Part shown: positions 1 through 7,180 of the stretch, in pieces
Layout of the letters: every line of letters begins with the position of its first letter
How positions within the stretch are numbered: the first letter of the stretch is position 1
Origin: Phycisphaerae bacterium
GTDB taxonomy: Bacteria; Planctomycetota; Phycisphaerae; Sedimentisphaerales; Anaerobacaceae
NCBI GenBank assembly: GCA_026386805.1
Contig: JAPLMX010000130.1
Coordinates: forward strand, 1 to 34,080
Length of the DNA stretch: 34,080 nucleotides
Direction: 5' to 3'
Notes under the pieces: model-generated
Database searches by the model: none
Seen by the model: only the letters and a program-made list of their open reading frames with translations
Told to the model about the DNA's origin: nothing
Made by a program: the position numbers and the translations under genes

Positions 1-829
1 GAATGCAGGGAACCTTGAGGAAGTTGTTCTGGCCCGGGAACAGCTTGGGGGCGAAGACCTCATCGTTGCGAATGGAGCCTTCCGTGCCGTAGACCCCGAT
101 GTTGAACCGGTACGGCATCCGTGCGTCGAAGCTGGTCGCCGTGCGGCCGATCTTGCCGTCCTGGAACTTGACGCTCACGGAGATCGTCCCCGGGTACTCG
201 ATCGGGTTTTCCGTCTTCACCTGGCACGCGTACACCTCCTCGGCTTCGCTCCGCGCGAACCACCGCAGGGCATCGACCGCGTGGCAGCCGCCGGTCAGGA
301 TGGCTGTGCCGCTGTGTTCGCGGCTGGCGAGCCACTTCTGCTGCGGTGTCACCCAGATCCGATGCAGGTAGTCCACCTCGACCATGAAGACGTTCCCCAG
401 GGCGCCTCCTTCGATCAACCGGTCGATGCTCATGAGCAGCGGATTCCAGTGCAGAACGAAGCTGACAATCGTTTTGACGTTGTTCTTCCGGACCGCCTGA
501 AGTTGCTTTCGGACGTCGTCCATTGTCAACGCTACGGGCTTTTCGATGATGACGTGCTTGCCGGCTTCGGCCGCCGCCACGACGTATCGGGTGTGCAGGT
601 CATGGGGCGTGCACACGACCACGAGGTCAATATCATCCCGTCGGAGCACGAGGTCCGCATCTGTCTCGATGGCGCAGTTGAGGTTGTACGTGTCGCGGTA
701 GCGCTCAGCGTTGGCACGGTTGCGGCTGACCAGCGCCCGGACCTCGGATCGTTCATTCCTTTGAAACGCCTTCACGTACTCTTGGGCCACCGCCCCGCAA
801 CCGATGATCCCTACGCCGAGTCTCTTCAT
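1..829 (-). CDS. Gfo/Idh/MocA family NAD(P)-dependent oxidoreductase (partial, C-terminus outside window)
   Basis: Reading the minus strand from an ATG at 829 gives MKRLGVGIIGCGAVAQEYV..., a Rossmann N-terminus with the GxGxxA dinucleotide motif. The family's EKP signature follows (VIIEKPVALT, about residues 93-102), and then the C-terminal alpha/beta domain (GGCHAVDALRW, YGTEGSIRNDE). The family oxidises or reduces sugars and cyclitols with NAD(P); members are abundant in Planctomycetota polysaccharide loci. The frame stays open to base 1, so about 276 residues are present and the C-terminus (usually some 60-120 more) lies outside. An AGAAAGGGG purine-rich stretch precedes the start. The gene is 24 bp downstream of the secreted-protein gene and reads the same way as the sulfatase, so one operon is likely. 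Substrate cannot be told. No signal peptide is seen, so it is probably cytoplasmic. Confidence 0.9.
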   Translation of the reverse strand, partial: MKRLGVGIIGCGAVAQEYVKAFQRNERSEVRALVSRNRANAERYRDTYNLNCAIETDADLVLRRDDIDLVVVCTPHDLHTRYVVAAAEAGKHVIIEKPVALTMDDVRKQLQAVRKNNVKTIVSFVLHWNPLLMSIDRLIEGGALGNVFMVEVDYLHRIWVTPQQKWLASREHSGTAILTGGCHAVDALRWFARSEAEEVYACQVKTENPIEYPGTISVSVKFQDGKIGRTATSFDARMPYRFNIGVYGTEGSIRNDEVFAPKLFPGQNNFLKVPCI

Positions 830-853
830 ATTCGAACCCCTTTCTCTCAGCGA

Positions 854-1822
854 TTACTTCTGAAGGATGGCCCGATGAGCAGCCGTGGCTTTGGTCACCT
901 GTTCCGTCGATTCAAACGGCAGGTACATTGCTCGCATAACAAAGCGATACCGCTTGCCCACTTCGTACTGGGGTATGAACCACTGAAAGTCCCACGCAGG
1001 GTTCCCGCTGTTGCTGCTGCCGCCGGAGGGGGACTGGCTGAGCCTCACCTGATCCTGCGGCCGGAACATCTGCACGTAGGCCATGCCGTGGCTGACCCCA
1101 TAGTACCACGGCTCGCGGTAGCGATAGTCCGACAAGTTGAACACGAGCGTCAGGGGGAACGGGGTATCGTGCGGGAATTCGCGTTGGTCGTCGAAGGCCA
1201 AGTGTGTTGGACGGACGCCGTGCTCGGGGGTCACGCCGCGAATCCATTTTGCCTCGGAGCTGCTGTCTCCGGCCGGGTGGCCCAGGAAGTGAATATCCAG
1301 GGACTCGGGCTGGTAGATATAGCTGGCGAAGAACAGGCCGATGTAGCCATTTTTGAAGGTCTTGGCGCGAGGCACACATTCGAGGGTCATCTCAATCGTG
1401 CCATCCTCCAGCAAGCTGTATCGCAGCCAACTCTCAAGCTGCCAGTGCGGTGTCGGTGGCTGATGAAGCTCGGCCGTGTGTTCGTCGGCCTGCTTTATCG
1501 CCATAGGTGCGTTTCGCGGCTCGAAGAGGATCTCTCTCGATTGAACGGTGCCGTCGTGGATATGCTCGAAATTCAGACCCGCGTACATCGGAACGAACAG
1601 GTTCCTGTCTTGCCCGCGACGAGTCAGCAAGGCCACGCCGCTGTACCCTTCGCGATGTCCGGGCAGCACTTTGTCGTCCACCGCCTGATTGTTCACAATT
1701 ACCGCTCGAACACCGCTTCGCTCCAAGACAACATAGGGTTTGTCATTGCCAAAGGTGCACACAGGAGCCAGGACAAGGATTGACACGGCGAGGACAGTTC
1801 TGGTGGACAGCCTGCATTTCAT
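854..1822 (-). CDS. secreted protein of unknown function, sulfatase operon
   Basis: The protein has 322 residues. It begins MKCRLSTRTVLAVSILVLAP with a basic n-region, a hydrophobic core and a likely cleavage near VCTFG, so it is predicted to be exported. The mature part is rich in beta-type sequence with many Trp, Tyr and His (for example YYGVSHGMAYVQMF), like carbohydrate-binding beta-sandwich proteins, but I do not recognise a family. The ATG lies one base after the TGA of the sulfatase (TGAGATG), which implies translational coupling. A longer in-frame start at 1903 would sit inside the sulfatase gene and put a basic stretch before the signal peptide, so it was rejected. By context it may act on or bind the same glycan as the sulfatase; that is inference. 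Confidence 0.8.
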   Translation of the reverse strand: MKCRLSTRTVLAVSILVLAPVCTFGNDKPYVVLERSGVRAVIVNNQAVDDKVLPGHREGYSGVALLTRRGQDRNLFVPMYAGLNFEHIHDGTVQSREILFEPRNAPMAIKQADEHTAELHQPPTPHWQLESWLRYSLLEDGTIEMTLECVPRAKTFKNGYIGLFFASYIYQPESLDIHFLGHPAGDSSSEAKWIRGVTPEHGVRPTHLAFDDQREFPHDTPFPLTLVFNLSDYRYREPWYYGVSHGMAYVQMFRPQDQVRLSQSPSGGSSNSGNPAWDFQWFIPQYEVGKRYRFVMRAMYLPFESTEQVTKATAAHRAILQK

Positions 1823-1823
1823 C

Positions 1824-3557
1824 TCACGACCCCTTACGGTTTTTCTGTTTTTGGTCTTGGCGGATCTTCTCCGGGGGCGGCCCGGCCTGACGCCGGAACT
1901 CATCCTCGCGCTCTTGCCATTGCATCGACATCTCGCGTACTCGGTTCGGGTGCTGCTCAGCCAGGTTCTTCTGCTCGCAGCGGTCGGTCCTCAGGTCATA
2001 GAGTTCCCACGGGCCTTTGTCTCCCTTGGCCACCAGTTTCCAGTCGCCGACTCGAATCGCCCGGTTGCCTAGGTGGTGGAAGTAGAGAAAGTCGTGGGTC
2101 ACGGCACCGTCCTTGGCAAACGCGGGCGTGAGGCTTGTGCCCGGCAGCGGCGGGGCGGTCTGGCCGTTCCATTCGGGGGAAATACTCTTGCCGCCCGCCA
2201 AGTCGATGGCAGTTGGCAGAATGTCGATGAAATGGCATGGATCGTGACGCAATTCTCCATGTGCCGTGATACCTGCGGGCCAGCAAGCAATCAGCGGGGA
2301 TGAGATGCCGCCCTCGTGGACCCAGGACTTGTGCAGCCGGAAGGGCGTATTGGCGGCGCTGGACCATCCCGGTCCGAGGCACAAGTAGGACTTCGCCGAG
2401 CCGGGGGCCGCCGTGGGGTCGTTCATATCGCCCCGGATGATCTGCTCGGCACTGGCGCCGTTGTCCGACACGAAGAAGACGACCGTGTTCTTGTCCGCCC
2501 CCATCGCCTTGACCTGGTCCAGCACCCGGCCGATCTCTTGGTCCATCCGGTCGATCATCGCCGCGTGAATCGCCATTTTCGTGGTTTGAAACCTCTTTTG
2601 CTCTTCGGTCAGGTCCTTCCACGCCACGGCCCGATCCACCTCGCCCGGCCCAATCGTTTCTTCGAGTTTGTCCTTGGCGAAGTTCCAGCTTGGAATCGTA
2701 TCCGGCTCCCGCGGGGCCAAGTCGCAGTTGACCAAGCCCATCTCCCGCATCCGCTTCCACCGCCGCTCGCGTACAGCGTCCCATCCCTCCAGGTAGCGGT
2801 CTTTGCATCGCTTGATGTCCTCTTGCAGAGCGTGCAACGGGAAGTGCGGCGACGTAAAGGCCAAATAGCAGTAGAAGGGCTTATCCTTGTGCTCTGTCGC
2901 GTGCTCTTTGAGGAAGTTGATGGCGTGGCTCGCAATGGCGGTTGTTACGTAGAAATCCGTCCCCGCCTCGACCGGCGGGAGCTTGCGGTCGTCCAGCTCG
3001 TGGTTCTTGGGCGCAAAGTACCGGTCGTGGTCGTTCAGCAGGTAGGAGTGGTCGAATCCGCCGTCGGCAACGGCCCTGGATGCCCCCATCAGGTGCCATT
3101 TGCCGCTATGGTAGCACCGATATCCCAACGGCTTGAGGTAGTGTGGTGCGACGCGGGTCCACGCGGGCAACGGACCCTGCGGCGGGTCCATGCGGACCTG
3201 CTGGGCATAGTAACCCGTCAGCAGACACGTCCGCGACGGCCAGCAGCGGCCCGTGGAATAGCACTGGGTGAACCGGATTCCGTTGGCCGCCAGCTGGTCC
3301 AGGTTTGGTGTCGCGACTTCGCCGCCGTAGCAACCCGCGTCCGAATAGCCCATGTCGTCCGCGATGACAATCAGGATATTCGGCTTCGGGGCCGAGGAGG
3401 AAGCGGGACTTGGTGCGGGTGCCATGCCTACGCTCGCGTAGGCCTGTTCCGAACCTCGGGCAGAGCCCGCCTGCGCAAGTGAGAACAGAGCGTCTGCGGA
3501 GGCCCAACCAATCGTTTGCCTGAGAAACGTGCGTCTGGATGTATTCGCGATTGTCAT
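1824..3557 (-). CDS. Type I sulfatase (arylsulfatase-like), Tat-type signal
   Basis: The protein has 577 residues from ATG 3557. It opens with a twin-arginine signal (SRRTFLRQTIG, residues 7-17) followed by an Ala/Pro-rich spacer. The alkaline-phosphatase-fold sulfatase domain starts at PNILIVIADDMGYSD, where D67-D68 are the expected Ca2+ ligands. The formylglycine motif is C105-W-P-S-R109, matching CxPSR, so an anaerobic or FGE-type maturase is needed from elsewhere. HSGKWHL, SPHFPLH and VSDNGAS are further active-site segments. It should hydrolyse sulfate esters, probably on a sulfated polysaccharide, in the periplasm. A TTG at 3578 with an AAGG nine bases upstream is a possible alternative start that adds seven residues; the ATG gives a more usual Tat n-region. 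The Lys/Arg/Gln-rich tail (KIRQDQKQKNRKGS) is unusual. First gene of a three-gene minus-strand operon. Confidence 0.93.
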   Translation of the reverse strand: MTIANTSRRTFLRQTIGWASADALFSLAQAGSARGSEQAYASVGMAPAPSPASSSAPKPNILIVIADDMGYSDAGCYGGEVATPNLDQLAANGIRFTQCYSTGRCWPSRTCLLTGYYAQQVRMDPPQGPLPAWTRVAPHYLKPLGYRCYHSGKWHLMGASRAVADGGFDHSYLLNDHDRYFAPKNHELDDRKLPPVEAGTDFYVTTAIASHAINFLKEHATEHKDKPFYCYLAFTSPHFPLHALQEDIKRCKDRYLEGWDAVRERRWKRMREMGLVNCDLAPREPDTIPSWNFAKDKLEETIGPGEVDRAVAWKDLTEEQKRFQTTKMAIHAAMIDRMDQEIGRVLDQVKAMGADKNTVVFFVSDNGASAEQIIRGDMNDPTAAPGSAKSYLCLGPGWSSAANTPFRLHKSWVHEGGISSPLIACWPAGITAHGELRHDPCHFIDILPTAIDLAGGKSISPEWNGQTAPPLPGTSLTPAFAKDGAVTHDFLYFHHLGNRAIRVGDWKLVAKGDKGPWELYDLRTDRCEQKNLAEQHPNRVREMSMQWQEREDEFRRQAGPPPEKIRQDQKQKNRKGS

Positions 3558-3639
3558 GCCGTCACACGATAAGCCCAAATCGACTGACCTTCAACCCGGT
3601 TGCGTCGTAAATCCGGCAGCATGAGTTCCGTTCGTGAGA

Positions 3640-3665
3640 GCACGGTCAAACAATTTTGGCCGTGC
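3640..3665. other. short inverted repeat in the divergent sulfatase/ahb spacer
   Basis: GCACGG at 3640-3645 and CCGTGC at 3660-3665 form a 6-bp stem with a 14-base loop. It lies between the sulfatase start and the ahb promoter. It could be an operator half-site pair or chance; nothing further supports it. Confidence 0.2.
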
Positions 3666-3719
3666 CACCCATCATGGCGAGCGACTTTGCGTTTGGCTTG
3701 CTGGTGGGACAGCGGGCAG

Positions 3720-3748
3720 TTGCGTCACGGGGCTCGCCGCCGTATAAT
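3720..3748 (+). promoter_or_regulatory. sigma-70-type promoter of the ahb operon
   Basis: TTGCGT at 3720-3725, a 17-base spacer, and a perfect TATAAT at 3743-3748. Transcription would begin near 3755 and leave about 70 bases of leader before the TTG start of the first ahb gene. Confidence 0.6.
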
Positions 3749-3825
3749 CCTTTGCAGCGGTGATTGAGTCCGCGAGGTCTGGGGTGGTGCACGGGGCTCG
3801 CTGTAACTGTTGAGGATTCCAGAAG

Positions 3826-4305
3826 TTGGCGCAATCAGTCAATGGCGTTAAGCGTAGGATCTTGGCGGCTCTGCAGGACGGCCTGCCGAGAAGCCGAACG
3901 CCCTATGGCGACCTGGCGCGCAGGATCGGCATTTCTCCAGAGGAGCTTCTCGCGGTCTTGGACCACTGGAGACGCGACGGCACGATCCGCCGGATTGGGG
4001 CCGTCGTGAACCACTTCCGGATCGGACTGGCGGATGGGGCGATGGTGGTCTGGAAGGTAGAGCCCGAGCGTGTTGCCGATGTGGGGGCGGTGTTCGCCGG
4101 CTACGAGGAGGTCAGCCACGCCTATGAGCGTGAAACGGCCCCGGGCTGGGAGTACAATGTCTATACGATGGTGCACGGGGCCACACCGGAGGCGGTTCGG
4201 CGGACCGTGGCGCGGATGAGCGTCTCGGCCGGGGTATCGGAGTACCTGGTCTTATCGACTCGCCAGGAATTGAAGAAGATCGCCCCGAGGTACGTTCAGG
4301 AATGA
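3826..4305 (+). CDS. siroheme decarboxylase-like protein, AhbA/AhbB (Lrp/AsnC-related)
   Basis: The protein has 159 residues. It shows an N-terminal winged-helix part (VKRRILAALQDGLPRSRTPYGDLARRIGI) followed by an Lrp-like alpha/beta domain with the Ahb/Nir signature RIGAVVNHFRIG, VSHAYERE and WEYNVYTMVHG. AhbA and AhbB together decarboxylate siroheme to 12,18-didecarboxysiroheme; the related NirDLGH proteins do this in haem d1 synthesis. The start is a TTG at 3826 with GAGGA about nine bases upstream; no in-frame ATG lies nearby. The stop overlaps the next start as ATGA (4302-4305). A second AhbA/B-type domain is fused to the third gene of this operon, so both halves of the decarboxylase seem present. 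I cannot say which half is AhbA and which AhbB. Confidence 0.85.
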   Translation: MAQSVNGVKRRILAALQDGLPRSRTPYGDLARRIGISPEELLAVLDHWRRDGTIRRIGAVVNHFRIGLADGAMVVWKVEPERVADVGAVFAGYEEVSHAYERETAPGWEYNVYTMVHGATPEAVRRTVARMSVSAGVSEYLVLSTRQELKKIAPRYVQE

Positions 4306-5429
4306 AGCCCGCCGCGCCGCCCATGCGAGTCTTGCGAATGTTGTTCTGGGAGACGACCGTTCGCTGCAATCTAGCCTGCGTCCATTGCCGACGGCTGGAG
4401 TCGAACGAGGCGGGCGTCGCGGACCTCTCCACGGCTCAGGCCGAGAGCCTGATCGAGCAGCTCGCCGAACTAGGCCGACGCCAGCCGCAGATGCCTGTGC
4501 TGGTCTTTTCGGGCGGGGAGCCGCTCTGCCGGGGGGACCTGTTTCATCTGGTCGATGCGGCCAGGCAGCGCGGAATCATCCTGGCTCTGGCTACGAACGG
4601 AACATTGATCGACAGTCTCCGGGCCCGGAAAATCCGCGACAGCGGGATCGCACGGGTCTCCGTGAGTCTGGACGGGGCTACGGCCGACGTTCACGACAGG
4701 ATGCGGCAAATTCCAGGGGCCTTCGATCGGGCCATTGAGGGGATTCGCCACCTGCGCGAGCAGCAAGTGCCTTTCCAGATCAATGTCACCCTGACGAAGC
4801 AGAACGCCGGACAGTTGCAGGAGGTGTATGAGTTGGCGCGATCCCTGGGGGCTGTCGCCGTCCACATCTTCATGCTGGTCCCGGTCGGCTGCGGGCGGGT
4901 GCTGGCCGAGACGGACATGCTCTCGCCCCAGCAATACGAAGAGATCATGCAGGACATCTACGCGTTGGAGAGCAAGGGGCAGATTCAGATCAAGGTGACC
5001 TGCGGCCCGCATTACGAACGAGTTAAGAGGGAATTGCGGATTTCGGATTGCAGATTGCGGATTAGCGGCGATGGTTTCAATCCGCAATCGGCAATCCACA
5101 ATCCGCAATCGAAAGGGTGTCTTGCGGGTCTCGGGGTGCTCTTCGTCAGTCACCGGGGTGATGTCTACCCTTGCGGTTATTTGCCGGTGAACTGTGGGAA
5201 CATCCTCGAAGAGCGGCTTTCTCGAATCTGGGACGAAAATGAGGATTTGGCCCGAATGCGCGATGTCTCGGCTCTGGAGGGCAAGTGCGGCATCTGCGTC
5301 TACAACCAGGTCTGCGGGGGCTGTCGCGGCCGGGCGTTTGCGGCTACCGGCAACTATATGGCCGAGGAGCCTTTCTGTGCCTATCTTCCTCCTGCCGGAC
5401 AAACGCGAACGGATGAGGTGAGCGCGTGA
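4302..5429 (+). CDS. ahbD: AhbD-like radical SAM haem b synthase
   Basis: The protein has 375 residues. The radical-SAM cluster motif is C22-NLA-C26-VH-C29 in the context LRMLFWETTVRCNLACVHCR, typical of the AhbD group; SGGEP and the SPASM-type C-terminal cysteines (CGICVYNQVCGGCRGRAF) follow. AhbD oxidatively decarboxylates two propionates of Fe-coproporphyrin III to the vinyl groups of haem b under anaerobic conditions. Residues about 245-270 are an in-frame insertion encoded by a palindromic repeat (see 5033-5111), just before the SPASM region (CLAGLGVLFVSHRGDVYPCGY); the typical protein lacks such a stretch, so it should lie in a surface loop. The gene overlaps both neighbours by four bases (ATGA at its start, GTGA at its end). 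Assignment to AhbD rather than another SPASM protein rests on context and the N-terminal motif. Confidence 0.82.
   Translation: MKPAAPPMRVLRMLFWETTVRCNLACVHCRRLESNEAGVADLSTAQAESLIEQLAELGRRQPQMPVLVFSGGEPLCRGDLFHLVDAARQRGIILALATNGTLIDSLRARKIRDSGIARVSVSLDGATADVHDRMRQIPGAFDRAIEGIRHLREQQVPFQINVTLTKQNAGQLQEVYELARSLGAVAVHIFMLVPVGCGRVLAETDMLSPQQYEEIMQDIYALESKGQIQIKVTCGPHYERVKRELRISDCRLRISGDGFNPQSAIHNPQSKGCLAGLGVLFVSHRGDVYPCGYLPVNCGNILEERLSRIWDENEDLARMRDVSALEGKCGICVYNQVCGGCRGRAFAATGNYMAEEPFCAYLPPAGQTRTDEVSA
5033..5111. repeat. palindromic ATTGCGGATT-type repeat inside ahbD
   Basis: The left part has ATTGCGGATT-like units (ATTGCGGATT, CGGATTGC, AGATTGCGGATT) and the right part has the inverse, AATCCGCAAT, GGCAATCC and ACAATCCGCAATC, around a core of about 18 bases. 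The element is read in frame as RISDCRLRIS...NPQSAIHNPQS. It is close in sequence to the repeat at 6616-6700. Confidence 0.85.
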
Positions 5430-7156
5430 TCAATATCAGCAAGCTCTATTGCGATCAGATCACGCCGGGTGACTGGCTCCGGTATGGCAGCAAGGACTCC
5501 GGGTGCCGCTTGGGCGAGTCCGTGCCGCAGAAGGCATCGGAGAGAAAGCCCATCGTTGTGTGGAATATCACCCGCAAGTGCAACCTTCAATGCGTTCACT
5601 GCTACAATGACAGCGGCCCGGATAAGACCTGCAACGAGATTTCCACGGCTCAGGCCAAGGCCGTCATCGACGATCTGGCCCGTTTTGGCGTGCCGTCCAT
5701 TCTGTTCTCGGGTGGCGAGCCGTTGATGCGGCACGATCTTTTCGAGTTGATCGAGTACACTGTCGGAAAGGGCGTACGAGCGGTCATCTCGACCAATGGC
5801 ACGCTGATCGATGAGAAGAAGGCGGAGCAGATCACACGACTCGGCGTCTCCTACGTGGGCATTAGCCTCGACGGCATCGGCCCCGTCAATGACAAGTTCC
5901 GAGGTGTCCCGGGGGCGTTCGAGCGCGCGGTCCGAGGCATCCGCAATTGCCGGCAGGCCGGCGTGCGGGTCGGCTTGCGGCTGACGCTGACCAAGAGGAA
6001 CGTGCAGGAGTTGGAGGGGCTGTTTGCATTCTTTGAGGCCGAGGGCATCGAGCGGGCGTGCTTTTACCACCTGGTCCCCAGCGGTCGGGGGGCGGCGATT
6101 GCCGGCGAGGATTTGGCGCACGGCGAAACGCGCGATGCGCTGGACCGTATCCTTGCGAAAGCTAAGCAGTTCAAGCAAGCGGGACGGCAGACGGATATTC
6201 TGACCGTCGATAACCACGTCGATGGCGCCTACCTATACTTGAAGCTGCTGGCGGAGGGGTTGTCGCGGGCATCGGAGGTCTGGAGGCTTCTAACCTGGAA
6301 TGGCGGCGGTTTGTACAGCAGCGGCGTGGGCATCGGCTGCATCGACTATAATGGCAACGTCCACCCGGACCAGTTCTGGTGGCATTACGATCTGGGCAAC
6401 GTTTGCGAGAGACCCTTCAGCGAAATCTGGACCGATCCGGATGAGCCGCTGCTGAAAGGTCTGAGAGACCGTCGCTCGCATATCAAGGGCCGATGCCGGC
6501 AGTGCCGATTCTTCGACGCCTGTGGCGGGAGCCTGCGAGTGCGGGCCGATGTGTCCTGTGGCGATCCCTGGGCGCCCGACCCGGCGTGCTACCTGACCGA
6601 CGAAGAAATCGCCCCATTGCGGATTTCGGATTTCGGATTTCGGATTGAGGTCGAGGGGCTGGGCGTTCAATCCGCAATCCACAATCCGCAATCCGAAATC
6701 ACGACTCTCGACCGCCGAATTCTGGATGCTCTGCAGTACGATTTTCCGTTGAGCGAGAGGCCTTTTGATGTTCTGGCTGAGCAGTTGGGACTCGACGCTG
6801 CTGTGTTTTGGCAGCGAGTGGAGCACATGCTCGATGACGGCCTGATTCGCCGGATCGGGGCCAGCTTCGATTCTCAGAAACTGGGTTTCTCCAGCACGTT
6901 GGCGGCGGTCCGCGTCGGGCCGGACTCCGTGGACCGGGCGGCCGAGGTCATTGGTCGGTATCCGGAAGTGACGCACAGCTATCTGCGCGACCACGAATTC
7001 AACATCTGGTTCACGATCATCGCGGCGGATGGTAAGAGAATCGAGACGATCCTTCGTGAAGTGCGTGACGACTTGTCTCTGGCGTCGTCTGACGTCCTGA
7101 ACCTTCCGAAGAAGCGGACGTTCAAGCTCGACGCCCGCTTCAACGCCCGACCGTAG
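5426..7156 (+). CDS. AhbC-like radical SAM protein fused to AhbA/AhbB-type siroheme decarboxylase domain
   Basis: The protein has 576 residues and two parts. Residues 1 to about 395 are a radical SAM/SPASM protein: the N-terminus MINISKLYCDQITPGDWLRYG is AhbC-like, the cluster motif is C52-NLQ-C56-VH-C59, SGGEP follows, and late cysteines (GRCRQCRFFDACGG) bind auxiliary clusters. AhbC removes the acetate side chains of didecarboxysiroheme to give Fe-coproporphyrin III. Residues about 428-576 are an AhbA/AhbB-type domain (TTLDRRILDALQYDFPLSERPF, LIRRIGASFDSQKLGF, DHEFNIWFTI). The junction, about residues 398-425, is a palindromic repeat read in frame. The start is GTG with a strong GAGGTGA ahead, overlapping ahbD's stop. 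The two activities act at consecutive steps, so fusion makes sense, but the repeat at the seam is odd. A haem d1 role (NirJ) is a less likely alternative, as no other nir genes are here. Confidence 0.85.
   Translation: MINISKLYCDQITPGDWLRYGSKDSGCRLGESVPQKASERKPIVVWNITRKCNLQCVHCYNDSGPDKTCNEISTAQAKAVIDDLARFGVPSILFSGGEPLMRHDLFELIEYTVGKGVRAVISTNGTLIDEKKAEQITRLGVSYVGISLDGIGPVNDKFRGVPGAFERAVRGIRNCRQAGVRVGLRLTLTKRNVQELEGLFAFFEAEGIERACFYHLVPSGRGAAIAGEDLAHGETRDALDRILAKAKQFKQAGRQTDILTVDNHVDGAYLYLKLLAEGLSRASEVWRLLTWNGGGLYSSGVGIGCIDYNGNVHPDQFWWHYDLGNVCERPFSEIWTDPDEPLLKGLRDRRSHIKGRCRQCRFFDACGGSLRVRADVSCGDPWAPDPACYLTDEEIAPLRISDFGFRIEVEGLGVQSAIHNPQSEITTLDRRILDALQYDFPLSERPFDVLAEQLGLDAAVFWQRVEHMLDDGLIRRIGASFDSQKLGFSSTLAAVRVGPDSVDRAAEVIGRYPEVTHSYLRDHEFNIWFTIIAADGKRIETILREVRDDLSLASSDVLNLPKKRTFKLDARFNARP
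6616..6700. repeat. palindromic ATTGCGGATT-type repeat at the AhbC/AhbA-B fusion joint
   Basis: The left part is ATTGCGGATTTCGGATTTCG and a further CGGATT; the right part is its inverse (CAATCCGCAATCCACAATCC, then GCAATCCGAAAT). It is read in frame as RISDFGFRI...VQSAIHNPQSEI. It belongs to the same family as 5033-5111 and makes up essentially all of the linker between the two enzyme domains. Confidence 0.87.
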
Positions 7157-7180
7157 AGACGCGAGATCGCGTGTCTCTAC
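7153..7180. terminator. hairpin shared by two convergent stop codons
   Basis: GTAGAGAC-GCGA (7153-7164) pairs with TCGC-GTGTCTCTAC (7167-7180) with a two-base bulge and two-base loop. The TAG of the AhbC fusion gene (7154-7156) and the TAG of mnmA (7177-7179, minus) both lie inside it. It probably stops transcription from both sides. There is no clear T-run, and its GTAG edge is like the REP-type repeats elsewhere in this window. Confidence 0.6.

Noticed and set aside
281..1783. A 500-residue open frame on the plus strand across the Gfo/Idh and secreted-protein genes
   Set aside because: It is antisense to two genes with clear motifs, has no family features and no ribosome site; it is a by-product of high GC content.
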